A stretch of DNA of 64,000 nt from Kitasatospora gansuensis (GTDB taxonomy: Bacteria > Actinomycetota > Actinomycetes > Streptomycetales > Streptomycetaceae), in the NCBI RefSeq assembly GCF_014203705.1, contig NZ_JACHJR010000001.1, forward strand, positions 62,001 through 126,000. Reading direction: 5' to 3'. Below the pieces are notes generated by a model. That model worked only from the letters and a program-made list of their open reading frames with translations, did no database searches and was not told the origin of the DNA. A program made the translations under genes and the position numbers. Position 1 is the first letter of the stretch, and each line of letters begins with the position of its first letter. Positions 1 to 7,485 of the stretch are shown here, piece after piece.

Positions 1-135
1 GATTCCCAGTACGACCGTCTGATCAGGGCGGTCGTCAACCGCGCCGCTGTCGAACGGCTCACCGACATCTCCGTGACGCCACGTCAGCTGCGCCGACAAC
101 TGGGGCTGGCGAACGCCGAGGAGCTGGAGGACTAG
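1..135 (+). CDS. C-terminal end of an unidentified protein (partial)
   Basis: An open frame from base 1 runs to TAG at 133-135 and gives 44 residues ending in LGLANAEELED. The tail is charged and helical and carries no motif I recognise. Its stop codon directly abuts the GTG of the next gene, so the two are almost certainly co-transcribed and translationally coupled. The product may therefore act with the PEP-utilising-type enzyme that follows. Function cannot be assigned from this piece. Confidence 0.6.
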   Translation, partial: DSQYDRLIRAVVNRAAVERLTDISVTPRQLRRQLGLANAEELED

Positions 136-1389
136 GTGAGCGGGCGACGGATTCAGGGATTCCTGTTGAGCGGTGGCACGCAGAGCGTTCTGCGCGGCAC
201 CTGCAATCGCACGAGAACTCCACGCGAGGGATCCATCCTCGTCGCCCCTTCCCTGGAAGCCGCTCTGTACGAGGCGATCGTGGCGGCGAGCGCGGTCGTC
301 TGCGGCTCCGGCGGGCTGACCGGCCACATGCAGTCGCTCTGCCGGGGCAGAGGAATCCCCGTGCTCCGGGTCGACCAGGCCGATCTCGCCGACCTGGTCG
401 GCGAGGTGACGCTGCATCTGGAGAGCCAGTCGATCGTCATCGGGTCCGAGCCGGACGCCGGGGCCTCGGGACGGTCGGCCGGGAGCCCCACGGTGGAGGA
501 TCTCGGCTCGGCCTGCGCGGTGATCGCCGATCTGCAGGACATCCAGACCGTCAACTCCTGCGGGCCGAACGCGAAGCGGGTCGAGTCCTTCTTCATCCGG
601 GAGGAGTTCCTCTGCCTCGCGGCCGGCCTGCGCCCGCTGGACGCGCTGGACGGCGGCCCGGCCGCCATCGCCGCCTACGGACGGGCCGTCGCGGACCGGC
701 TGTGCACCTTCGCCGAGGCGCTGCTGCCCGACCAACGACTGGTGCTGCGGCTGCTCGACCTCCGCTCCGACCACGCCGCCGGCGTCACCCGACTGGCCCC
801 GGTCGCGGTCGAACCCAACCCCGAGCTCGGCCTGCACGGCGCCCGCTGGCTGCTGGGTTCGGCCGAGTACCGGGACGCGCTGCACCTGATGCTCGCCTCA
901 CTGCGCGAGCGGCTCGGCGACGACGCGAGCCGCGTCCACCTCTCGGTGCCGTTCCTCAACGACGCCGAGGAGTTCGCCCAGCTCAGGGCCCACCTGGAAC
1001 TGCCGCCCGAGGTGGCGCTCTCCGCGTTCATCGAGACCCCGGCCGCGGTGCACGCCACCCCGGCGATCTGCGCCGCGGGCGCCGGTGAGCTGTTCGTCGG
1101 TGTGAAGGACCTGGTGCAGTTCTACCTCGCCGCCGACCGCAGCAACCACCTGGTGGCCGAGTCCTACCAGACCCGCCACCCGGCCGTCCTGGACGGCGTA
1201 CGCCAGGTCGTCGAATCCGCCCGCGCCGCCGGCACCCCCGTACGGGTCTTCGCGCTGGGCTCCGACCTCGCCCACTACCTGGAACACCTGCCGACCCCGG
1301 ACGGCTTCATGATGTGCACCGCCGAACTCCGACAGGTGCTCCTCCAGTCCGCCCCCGACCACTCCGACCGGACGGACCGCGCCGCCTGA
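136..1389 (+). CDS. PEP-utilising enzyme-like protein (swivel domain plus TIM-barrel)
   Basis: A 417-residue protein with a GTG start directly after the upstream stop codon. Residues about 30-80 look like the phosphohistidine swivel domain of PEP-utilising enzymes: the segment GGLTGHMQS places the candidate phospho-accepting His at residue 64, followed by a GIPVLRV strand. Residues about 200-400 resemble the PEP-binding TIM barrel of PtsI/PPDK/PEP synthase, with RLLDLRSD, NPELGLHGARWLL, an IETPAA strand and GVKDLVQF. It is shorter than enzyme I (about 570 aa) and lacks an obvious HPr-binding domain, so a specialised PEP- or pyruvate-phosphate transferase is more likely than a sugar PTS component. 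The exact substrate is unknown. Confidence 0.7.
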   Translation: MSGRRIQGFLLSGGTQSVLRGTCNRTRTPREGSILVAPSLEAALYEAIVAASAVVCGSGGLTGHMQSLCRGRGIPVLRVDQADLADLVGEVTLHLESQSIVIGSEPDAGASGRSAGSPTVEDLGSACAVIADLQDIQTVNSCGPNAKRVESFFIREEFLCLAAGLRPLDALDGGPAAIAAYGRAVADRLCTFAEALLPDQRLVLRLLDLRSDHAAGVTRLAPVAVEPNPELGLHGARWLLGSAEYRDALHLMLASLRERLGDDASRVHLSVPFLNDAEEFAQLRAHLELPPEVALSAFIETPAAVHATPAICAAGAGELFVGVKDLVQFYLAADRSNHLVAESYQTRHPAVLDGVRQVVESARAAGTPVRVFALGSDLAHYLEHLPTPDGFMMCTAELRQVLLQSAPDHSDRTDRAA

Positions 1390-1400
1390 CCGAGCGTCAG

Positions 1401-1427
1401 CCGGGCCCCTGCGCTGGAGGGGCCCGG
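1401..1427. terminator. Bidirectional hairpin terminator
   Basis: A perfect 10-bp inverted repeat (CCGGGCCCCT at 1401-1410 with AGGGGCCCGG at 1418-1427, 7-nt loop) lies between two convergent genes. It has no T-tract, as is usual in actinomycetes. Confidence 0.65.
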
Positions 1428-1433
1428 AGCGGC

Positions 1434-2816
1434 TCAGCCCCCGGCCGGAAGCGAGGCCGACGAGGCGGTCGCCGACCGCGGCCCGGCTCCGGCCGGGCGG
1501 CCCCGCAGGACCTTGGCCAGCACCTTCGGCGCGAACAGCTGCTGCGGCGGCGACTTGAGGTTGGCCACCGCCAGGAACGCCCGGGCCACCTCCGCGTCCC
1601 CCGCCGACGCCCGGTGCAGGCGGGCCACGTACCGGTTGAGCAGCTTGACCCGCAGCGTCCGTTGGCCTTCGACGAACGGGAACCGCAGGTCACCGCCGAC
1701 GGACATGTCCCACGGCACGCCGACCGCCCGCGCCGCCCGGCGGAAGTACTCCCGGACCTCCGCCGCCCCGCTCCCCCGGGCCAGGCACTCCCGCAGCGCG
1801 ACCGCCTGCAGCGCGGCGGCCGTCATCCCCTGGCCGTACGAGGGGTTGAACTGGCAGAACGCGTCGCCGAAGACGAGGTAGCCCGCCGGCATCCGGTCGA
1901 TCCGCTCGTAGTGCCGGCGGACCGACACCGGGATCCGCATCGCCCGAGGCTCCGTCAGCGGCTCCAGCCGCTCCAGCAGGCGGTGCAGGTCGGGCACCGG
2001 CAGCCGCTCGGCGAACCGGTGGAAGCCCTCCGGATCCACCGCCGGGTCGTCACCGTTCATCCCGAACAGCGTCACCAGCCAGCGGTCGCCCTCCGCGCTC
2101 AGCGCGACCCCACCGCGCGGCGCCGACGCCGAGGCGCCCACCACGTACGCGTCGGCCGACGCCTCCCCCGGTCGCCGCCGGTACTCGCGCGTCACGTACA
2201 CCACCTTGGAGTCGACCCGCTCCTCCTCCGGCGGCTCGTAGCCAAGACCGCGCAGCCAGGCCACACCCCGGTTGCTGCGCCCGGTGGAGTCCACGAACAG
2301 ATCGGCGGGCACCGTCTGCGGCTCGGCGTTGACCCGCAGCAGCCGGACGCCGGTGATCCGGGTACCGGCCGCGTCCGCCACCGGCTCCAGCACCTCGCAC
2401 CGGTCCTGGATCTCCACCCCGGGCAGCGCGGCCACCCGGGACCGTACGTAGGTCTCCAGCGCGGGCCGACTGACCATCAGACAGGGCAGCGCCGAATCCC
2501 CCACGCTCAGCTCGTGCCCGTCGTTGAACCACCGCACGTCCGCCTGCGCGTCCCGCACCAGCGCGCCCTGCGCGACCAGGTCCGCCCCCAGCCCCGGGAA
2601 CAGTTCCTCCATCACCTCGAACCCGCGCGACAGCACCCCGTGCGCGTGGTGGCTCTGCGGCACCCCCCGCCGCGGCACACCCGCCTGCGGCAGCGTGTCC
2701 CGGTCCACCAGGGTGACCAGCTCGTACGTCTCCGACAGCACCCGGGCCGCCAGCAACCCCCCGATACCCGCCCCGGCCACGACCGCGTGGCTGCCTGGTC
2801 CGCTGCTCTCCGGCAT
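1434..2816 (-). CDS. FAD-dependent oxidoreductase / aromatic hydroxylase-like
   Basis: A 460-residue flavoprotein. The Rossmann FAD-binding motif GAGIGG is at residues 15-20, an SRPALETYVRSRV segment follows in the first third, DSTGRSNRG comes mid-protein, and the second FAD motif GDAFCQFNPSYGQG starts at residue 317. This order is that of the group A monooxygenase/geranylgeranyl-reductase-like superfamily; homologues are annotated as FAD-dependent oxidoreductases or hydroxylases in secondary metabolism. The ATG is preceded by a strong GAGGAGGA site 5 nt upstream. It is convergent with the PEP-utilising gene and appears monocistronic. The substrate is not predictable. Confidence 0.75.
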   Translation of the reverse strand: MPESSGPGSHAVVAGAGIGGLLAARVLSETYELVTLVDRDTLPQAGVPRRGVPQSHHAHGVLSRGFEVMEELFPGLGADLVAQGALVRDAQADVRWFNDGHELSVGDSALPCLMVSRPALETYVRSRVAALPGVEIQDRCEVLEPVADAAGTRITGVRLLRVNAEPQTVPADLFVDSTGRSNRGVAWLRGLGYEPPEEERVDSKVVYVTREYRRRPGEASADAYVVGASASAPRGGVALSAEGDRWLVTLFGMNGDDPAVDPEGFHRFAERLPVPDLHRLLERLEPLTEPRAMRIPVSVRRHYERIDRMPAGYLVFGDAFCQFNPSYGQGMTAAALQAVALRECLARGSGAAEVREYFRRAARAVGVPWDMSVGGDLRFPFVEGQRTLRVKLLNRYVARLHRASAGDAEVARAFLAVANLKSPPQQLFAPKVLAKVLRGRPAGAGPRSATASSASLPAGG

Positions 2817-2971
2817 GCTGTCCTCCTCGTCCCCGGTGTTACGGGGACCAGCATGGCCGTCGCGGGTTGTCGGACGATTGCCATCCGATTGTCGCGCCCT
2901 GATGGCGCAGCAGTCGGCCCCCGGTCGCGGGCACTACCCGCGGCGGGGGCCGACTGCTACTCAGCACTTAC

Positions 2972-3049
2972 TCAGCACTGGGGACGACGACCGTGGTTCG
3001 CCCCGCGCTTGGCACGAGCCTTCTTCTTCCGACGCCGCTTCGACGACAT
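2972..3049 (-). CDS. Ribosomal protein bL37-like small basic protein
   Basis: A 25-residue, extremely basic protein: it starts MSSKRRRKKKARAKRG and ends ANHGRRPQC. The ANHG(K/R)RP tail and length match the actinobacterial 50S protein bL37, first seen in mycobacterial ribosomes. The ATG at 3049 follows a GAGAGGAG site. It is far below normal ORF cut-offs and easily missed. It sits alone between the FAD oxidoreductase and a methyltransferase, as isolated bL37 genes often do. Confidence 0.8.
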   Translation of the reverse strand: MSSKRRRKKKARAKRGANHGRRPQC

Positions 3050-3143
3050 GACCACTCCTCTCGGGACAGCTGACCCCACGTTCGCACACGCCGCTTCCCC
3101 CTGCCTCCCGGCCACGCGGACGTCGGGCCACCGTGACGTACCG

Positions 3144-4013
3144 TCACCCGGCCGGGTGCACCGGACGCCGGGCCACCCAGACGCTCCGTTCGGCCCGGAC
3201 GACGAGGTCGGTGCGGCGCAGCAGGCCCTCGGGTCCGTCGCTGTCGATCAGGACGTCGAGCGCGGCCCGGTCGTCCGCACCCAGCCGGTCGCCGACCGCG
3301 CCCCGCATCCGGTCCAGGACGGCCTGGGCGTAGCGTCCGGTGGGCTCGGGCAGCGGGTGACGCAGCTCGATGCCGAACACCCGCTCGGCCTCGATGGTGA
3401 ACCCGGCTCCCGTCAGGCGAGGTCCCCAGTCGGAGCCCAGGTGCGGGACCTGCTCCGCGTGGCGCTGCGACAGCTCGGCCCGGAGGCGTTCCTCCAGGCC
3501 AGGTACTGGATCATCGGGTAGGAACCGCGGGAAGCCGTCGAGCTCGACCACGGCCAGCAGACCGCCGGGCCGCAGCGCGGCGTACGCCTCCCGCAGCGCC
3601 CGGCCGGGGTCGGCCAGGTGGTGCAGCGACGCCGCCGCCCACACCAGATCCGCCGGGTCGAGGTCGGGCCAGCCGGCGTCCAGGTCCGCCTCGGCGGTAC
3701 GGACCCGCTGGGCGAGGCCGCGCTCGTGCGCCTGGCCGAGCAGGCGGCGCAGCAGGTACGGGGACTGGTCGACGGCGACCACCTCGGCGTCCGCGAACCG
3801 GGACAGCAGGGCGAAGGTGCCGGTCCCCGTCCCGCTGCCGAGGTCGAGGATCCGCCGGACGGGTGCGTCGCCGGTGAGGTCCTTCAGCCAAGCGGTCAGC
3901 TCCGCGAGGTGGGCGTGCAGGACTTCGGCGTCGAGGTCGAGTACGGCGGCCAGGCCGGCCTCGTCGGGCTCGGGCGGACCGGCATGGTGCTGGTGGGAGT
4001 GGTGGTGGGCCAT
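3144..4013 (-). CDS. Class I SAM-dependent methyltransferase
   Basis: A 289-residue protein with a His-rich N terminus (residues 3-10, a possible metal-binding or disordered tail). SAM-binding motif I is ILDLGSGTGTG at 55-65, the acidic motif II is VVAVDQSP, motif III is DLVWAAASLHHL, and RPGGLLAVVELD follows, i.e. a Methyltransf_11/25-type fold. It is transcribed divergently from the XRE-cupin regulator across a 47-bp gap. No Shine-Dalgarno is visible, but TAGGGT lies 7 nt before the ATG, which suggests a leaderless transcript. It is probably regulated by the neighbouring XRE protein; such XRE-cupin/methyltransferase pairs are recurrent in actinomycetes. The substrate is unknown. Confidence 0.8.
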   Translation of the reverse strand: MAHHHSHQHHAGPPEPDEAGLAAVLDLDAEVLHAHLAELTAWLKDLTGDAPVRRILDLGSGTGTGTFALLSRFADAEVVAVDQSPYLLRRLLGQAHERGLAQRVRTAEADLDAGWPDLDPADLVWAAASLHHLADPGRALREAYAALRPGGLLAVVELDGFPRFLPDDPVPGLEERLRAELSQRHAEQVPHLGSDWGPRLTGAGFTIEAERVFGIELRHPLPEPTGRYAQAVLDRMRGAVGDRLGADDRAALDVLIDSDGPEGLLRRTDLVVRAERSVWVARRPVHPAG

Positions 4014-4020
4014 GTCGCCG

Positions 4021-4070
4021 ACCCTACGAGAGCTTGCCCGGATCGCATAGCATCTTGCGTATGACGCAAG
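4021..4070. promoter_or_regulatory. Face-to-face leaderless promoters with an operator over a start codon
   Basis: The minus-strand -10 TAGGGT (4021-4026) is 7 nt from the methyltransferase ATG. The plus-strand -10 TAGCAT (4048-4053) is 7 nt from the regulator ATG at 4061. A perfect 7-bp inverted repeat, CTTGCGT-atg-ACGCAAG (4054-4070), is centred exactly on that ATG. This looks like the binding site through which the XRE protein represses both genes (inference). Confidence 0.6.
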
Positions 4071-4630
4071 AAGACGGTGCTCTCGACGCCTTGGTACGCA
4101 AACGGATCAGGGGACTGCGGGTCGCGATGGGCCTGTCACTGGACCAGCTGGCCGAGCGCTGCTTCCTCAGCCCCTCCACGCTCAGCCGCATCGAGACCGG
4201 CCACCGCCGGATCAGCCTGGACCAACTGGCCTCGATCGCCCGGGCGTTGGGCACCACCCTCGACCAGCTGGTGGAGGCCCCGGACGACCGCGACGTGGTG
4301 ATCCAACCGCACCACGACGCGACCCGGGGGCTCACCCAGTGGCGGTTCAGCCGCGATCCCGGTGTCACCGTGGCCAGGATGCGGATCACCCGCCCCGCGC
4401 CGACCACGGCCGGCGCGCTGAAGGCCCACCCGGGCCAGGAGTGGTTCACCGTGCTGTCCGGCACCGTCGTACTGCTGCTCGGCGACCGGCGGATCGTGGT
4501 CGAGGCCGGACAGGCGGCCGAGTTCTCCACCATGGTTCCCCATGCCATCGGCGCCGAGGGCGGCCCGGCCGACATCCTCGGCATCTTCGACCACGACGGA
4601 CAGCGCACCCACCTCCGGTCGGCCGACTGA
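4061..4630 (+). CDS. XRE-family transcriptional regulator with C-terminal cupin
   Basis: A 189-residue regulator. An N-terminal helix-turn-helix (about 13-70, with LSLDQLAERCFLSPSTLSRIE) is followed by a cupin beta-barrel (about 105-185, with HPGQEWFTVLSGTVVLLLGD and FSTMVPHAI). The cupin probably senses a small ligand. I start it at ATG 4061 because the -10 TAGCAT is 7 nt upstream (leaderless) and the palindromic operator spans this codon; an in-frame upstream start at 4034 would lie inside the promoter. It is divergent from the methyltransferase, its probable target. Confidence 0.85.
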   Translation: MTQEDGALDALVRKRIRGLRVAMGLSLDQLAERCFLSPSTLSRIETGHRRISLDQLASIARALGTTLDQLVEAPDDRDVVIQPHHDATRGLTQWRFSRDPGVTVARMRITRPAPTTAGALKAHPGQEWFTVLSGTVVLLLGDRRIVVEAGQAAEFSTMVPHAIGAEGGPADILGIFDHDGQRTHLRSAD

Positions 4631-4651
4631 ACCTCGGCCCCGGCTCACCGG

Positions 4652-4885
4652 TCAGGGCAGCGGCTTCGCCATCACCGGGGTGCGCGGCACCTGTTGGCCG
4701 CCGCTGGCGATCATCCGTACCTCGCCACGATCGCTGATCTCGGCACGGACGATCCCCGACGCGTCCGCGTACACCGGGTGCCCGCCGGGCCCCGTCTGGC
4801 CGGTGGGCTCGACGACCACGACGTCCTGGTCACCGGGCGATCCCGGATCGCCGGGGAAGACCAGGGCGAATCTCTCGGTGGCCAT
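4652..4885 (-). CDS. DUF6296 family protein
   Basis: A 77-residue protein that begins MATERFALVFPGDPGSPGDQ and contains GPGGHPVYADASGIVRAEIS. I recognise this as DUF6296, a small family of unknown function that is, to my recollection, abundant in Kitasatospora and related genera. GAGGAGAG precedes the ATG. It is convergent with the XRE-cupin gene. The predicted fold is a small beta-rich domain with no signal peptide. Function is unknown. Confidence 0.75.
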   Translation of the reverse strand: MATERFALVFPGDPGSPGDQDVVVVEPTGQTGPGGHPVYADASGIVRAEISDRGEVRMIASGGQQVPRTPVMAKPLP

Positions 4886-4915
4886 GGCACTCTCCTCTGC
4901 TCCTCGGCCGCTCGT

Positions 4916-5269
4916 TCACTCCGGGTCGCGCCCCGGCTCCCTGGGGGCCAGGGTGTCGTCGACCGACGGTGGGGCCGGGGCCGGGGCGGCCGCGCTCTTC
5001 CGCGCCACTCGCCGCAACTGCAGGATCCGGGCGGTGCCGGGGATCGCCACCAGCAGGATCCCGCAGACGGCGGCCAGCAGCAGGGCGACCCCGAGCGGCA
5101 GGTGGCTGTGCACACCGAAGAACGCCACGTCCACCTGCTGGGTGTTCTCCAGAATGAAGATCAGCAGCACCAGCAGAACCAACGCGAACAGCGCCACCCC
5201 GACCCAGGTCGCGCTCGTTCGGGTGCGCTTCGGCGTAGAGCGTTCCGAACCCGCAGACCGGAAACCCAT
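4916..5269 (-). CDS. LapA-domain (DUF1049) inner-membrane protein
   Basis: A 117-residue protein. A short basic N terminus (TPKRTRTS) is followed by TM helix 1 (about 21-41, VGVALFALVLLVLLIFILEN), the short conserved linker NTQQVDVAFFG, TM helix 2 (about 58-78) and a cytoplasmic basic/Pro-Ala tail. The EN-x9-F-x8-PLG pattern between two helices is typical of lipopolysaccharide assembly protein A domain (DUF1049) proteins. In actinomycetes, which lack LPS, the role is unknown. The start at 5269 is chosen because the hydrophobic architecture begins there and AGAGAGG lies upstream; the longer upstream frame has no coding character. Confidence 0.8.
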   Translation of the reverse strand: MGFRSAGSERSTPKRTRTSATWVGVALFALVLLVLLIFILENTQQVDVAFFGVHSHLPLGVALLLAAVCGILLVAIPGTARILQLRRVARKSAAAPAPAPPSVDDTLAPREPGRDPE

Positions 5270-5473
5270 CAGCAGACCTCTCTTCTCCCACACGGCGACC
5301 GGCAAGATCCCTTCCAGCATGCGTCCGCCCCGAACCCCCCGCCCGACGACCGCCGAGGACACCGACGAAGTCCACCGGTCGGCCCGGCGAACTCGACTGT
5401 GGGCCTGCACCCTCGCTGCCCGTGGCACCGGAGTCGCTCGCAGCTCTTGTCGCGCCCCTCGGCTAGCCTCTCG

Positions 5474-5725
5474 GTGATCGGCGACCCGATGCGTCTCGGC
5501 GGGGCCCTGCTCTGGGGGAACACGATCGAAGGCGACCAGCTCTTCCTCGTCCCGCACGAGAACGGATCCTGGACCGTCTCCGCATTCCGCCGGGGTTGGG
5601 CGGACTGGTACGACTCCGACCTCTGCTTCAGTGACTGGTTCCACCTCGCGCTGACCGGCGGGACAGCCACCGACTGGCTGGCTGAATGGGAGCCGCTTCC
5701 GCACCCGATCGAGGTCGCGGACTAG
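5474..5725 (+). CDS. SMI1/KNR4 (SUKH)-like C-terminal domain, possibly truncated
   Basis: An 83-residue frame starting GTG and ending in TAG. The run LGGALLWGNTIEGDQLFLV, then GSWTVSAFRRGWADWYDSD and FSDWFHLALTG, resembles the C-terminal half of SMI1/KNR4 (SUKH) proteins (WG-x-T-x2-GD-x-L, W-x-V, EFL). SUKH proteins are typically about 150 aa and often act as immunity proteins for contact-dependent toxins, so this is either a short member or the remnant of one. A TAGCCT -10 element ends 4 nt before the GTG (leaderless). The stop codon TAG is part of the CTAG at the border of an IS remnant, so the native C terminus may have been altered by insertion. Confidence 0.45.
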   Translation: MIGDPMRLGGALLWGNTIEGDQLFLVPHENGSWTVSAFRRGWADWYDSDLCFSDWFHLALTGGTATDWLAEWEPLPHPIEVAD

Positions 5726-5833
5726 GGCGCGTATCGAGTCCTGATCAATCCTTGGGGTTTGCCCTCGCTCCGAGGCCTGATCCGGTAGACCATGTCGCGT
5801 GACGCGCGTGTAACTGACTGATGCGGAGTGGGA
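5724..5833. mobile_element. Left-end remnant of an IS5-type element
   Basis: About 110 bp are clearly homologous to the left end of the complete element at 15848: both contain GCGCGTATCGAGTCCTGA, then AGGCCTGATCCGGTAGA and the first codons of the transposase. Homology is lost after GGAGTGGGAG at about 5833. It is flanked by CTAG. Confidence 0.75.
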
Positions 5834-5837
5834 GGCA

Positions 5838-5955
5838 GTTCCAGCAGCCCGGTGTCGTTGTTCGGCACCCGGCGGACAGCAGCACCGTACCGTCGGTGTC
5901 GATCGCCGTGCAGTGGTGCTCGACCTTGCCCGCATCCGTCCTCGCCCACAGCTTG
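5838..5955 (-). pseudogene. IS110-family transposase N-terminal fragment
   Basis: The minus-strand frame reads KLWARTDAGKVEHHCTAIDT and continues DGTVLLS, which is the DEDD-type N terminus of IS110 transposases (usual form: W-x-G-x-DAGK-x-HH). No continuation with the rest of the enzyme follows. It abuts the IS5-type remnant and is part of a degraded junction. Confidence 0.55.
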
Positions 5956-6269
5956 GGCGCCGAACCCTCCTCGTCGTGCTTCTGTGCAGTCCCAGCAGAC
6001 GGCCTCGCTGTCACGTCCGTACGAGCGATTCGGTTCGCGCATCCCAATCAGCAGCGAGTCGTCGCGGGGCCCCGACGGCCAATCCTTGTGAGCCACATCA
6101 GCGGCAACGGAACACAAGCCACACCGGGACCCCTGGGCGTCCCGTGGTGCGGCTCTGCCGCTCCGTCGACGGCGTCGTGTCGGTGACCGACCGCACGGAG
6201 GCCGCCGTACCCGCGTCCTGAACGACCCGCGCACCGCCCCCGTGCCACCCGGTGCCGTGGCCGGGAGTC
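5956..6269. other. Intergenic debris without recognisable gene
   Basis: No frame in this stretch has convincing protein similarity, a start with ribosome binding site, or terminal repeats. It is probably scar DNA left between the IS fragments and the end of the operon at 6270. Confidence 0.4.
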
Positions 6270-6698
6270 TCATCCGGCGAGCACCGACACCAGTGCCGTC
6301 GCGAACACCGCCGTGACCCACGTCCACAGCACCGACAGCCCGATGTGCGCGGCGGTGCGCAGCCGGTCGCCCCGCCACAGCTTCGGCGAGAACACCGCGA
6401 ACTCGAACAGCCACCGGATACCCCAGAACAGCGTCTGCCCGGCGAGCAGCGCCGTGCCGAGCCGCCCGCCGGCCAGCAGCTCGGGCGCAAGGAACAGCGG
6501 CAACAGGCCGAGCAGTACGCAGGTCAGCCCTATGAAGAACAGGTGCGCACCGGCGACCTGGCGGGTCAGCAGGCTGGTGCCGGCCAGGTCCGTCGGCCAG
6601 CCGATCAGCCGCGGCAGCACCAGGTGCCCCGCACCCATGGCGACCAGGGCGAGACCGGCCAGCCGCAACTGGCCTTCCAAGCCGAGAAGTTCACCCAC
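6270..6698 (-). CDS. Small four-helix membrane protein, last gene of a five-gene operon
   Basis: A 142-residue protein with about four hydrophobic helices (roughly 11-30, 45-70, 75-100, 115-138). Conserved-looking features are VAMGAGHLVLP near the N terminus and FWGIRWLFEFAVFSPKLWRG before the last helix. I recognise no family name. Its start overlaps the upstream methyltransferase gene by 8 nt, so it is translationally coupled and probably a membrane partner of that enzyme. Confidence 0.7.
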   Translation of the reverse strand: MGELLGLEGQLRLAGLALVAMGAGHLVLPRLIGWPTDLAGTSLLTRQVAGAHLFFIGLTCVLLGLLPLFLAPELLAGGRLGTALLAGQTLFWGIRWLFEFAVFSPKLWRGDRLRTAAHIGLSVLWTWVTAVFATALVSVLAG

Positions 6699-7485
6699 CG
6701 TCCGCCACCTCCCCGCGGGCGAGGGCGAACGCCGTCACCAGGCCGCCGATCCGCAACTCGCCGACGGTCCGCAGACCGGCACCGGCCGCCAGCCGCAGCC
6801 ACTCCCGCCGCGGGAGGAAGTGCCAGGCACCGGGGCCGTACACCGCCGTGTTTGCCACGTCCCGCAGGTGCTCCACCAGGACCAGCCGGCCACCCGGCCG
6901 CAGCACCCGGACGCACTCCGCGAAGAGCGCCTCCCGGTCGGCGGCCCGCCGCAGCTCGTGCGCGGCGAACACCGCGAAGACCGTGTCCGCGGACCCGGAC
7001 GCCACCGGCAGCCGGTCCGGCAGCCCCGCCACCGTGCCCGCGACCGGCGGCACCCGCCGCCGCGCCCGCCGGATCGAACCCTCGGTCATCAGCACCGGGT
7101 CGTACAGGTCCACCACGCGCTGGGCCGCGTCCAGCCGGCGGGCCGCCAGCGGACGGCTCGCCTCGTCCAGCCCGGCGGAGACCACGACGTGGGCGCCGGG
7201 GCCGCCGGGCAGCAGGTCGTCCAGCCAGTCGAAGGAGTGCAGGCCGGAGCGGTCGTAGACCCACCAGCTCGCGGCGGTGCTGCTCACCAGCAGGGCTACG
7301 GCGGCCGAAGCACCCGCCCGTGCCGCGACCGCGGCCGGGCCCGGAAGGCACCGGGCGACCACCCACCCCGTCCCGGCGGCCAGGCAACCCGCCGCGTACA
7401 GCGGCCAGTTGTAGCGGAAGACATCCCGCACACCCGAAGGCCGCGGCGGACGCTGCACCGTGCCCGGCGCTTCGGCCCGCCTCAC
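6691..7485 (-). CDS. Membrane-anchored class I SAM methyltransferase
   Basis: A 264-residue protein starting at GTG 7485, where a GTGA overlap with the upstream stop fixes the start. Residues about 22-75 form two hydrophobic helices (WPLYAAGCLAAGTGWVVA and AGASAAVALLVSSTAASWWV), and a soluble methyltransferase domain follows. That domain has VVVSAGLDEAS as a degenerate SAM loop, VVDLYDP, DTVFAVFAAHELR and the Methyltransf_11 segment RVLRPGGRLVLVEHL. The N-terminal anchor suggests a membrane or lipid substrate. As third enzyme of an operon beginning with DoxX-like and DUF3419 genes, it could N- or O-methylate the product of the DUF3419 enzyme, as BtaB does after BtaA in betaine-lipid synthesis (inference). 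Confidence 0.75.
   Translation of the reverse strand: MRRAEAPGTVQRPPRPSGVRDVFRYNWPLYAAGCLAAGTGWVVARCLPGPAAVAARAGASAAVALLVSSTAASWWVYDRSGLHSFDWLDDLLPGGPGAHVVVSAGLDEASRPLAARRLDAAQRVVDLYDPVLMTEGSIRRARRRVPPVAGTVAGLPDRLPVASGSADTVFAVFAAHELRRAADREALFAECVRVLRPGGRLVLVEHLRDVANTAVYGPGAWHFLPRREWLRLAAGAGLRTVGELRIGGLVTAFALARGEVADGG

Noticed and set aside
1314..3521. A 735-codon plus-strand frame antisense to the FAD oxidoreductase.
   Set aside because: Low-complexity Arg/Pro/Gln composition; the minus-strand frame has clear FAD motifs and a strong ribosome binding site.
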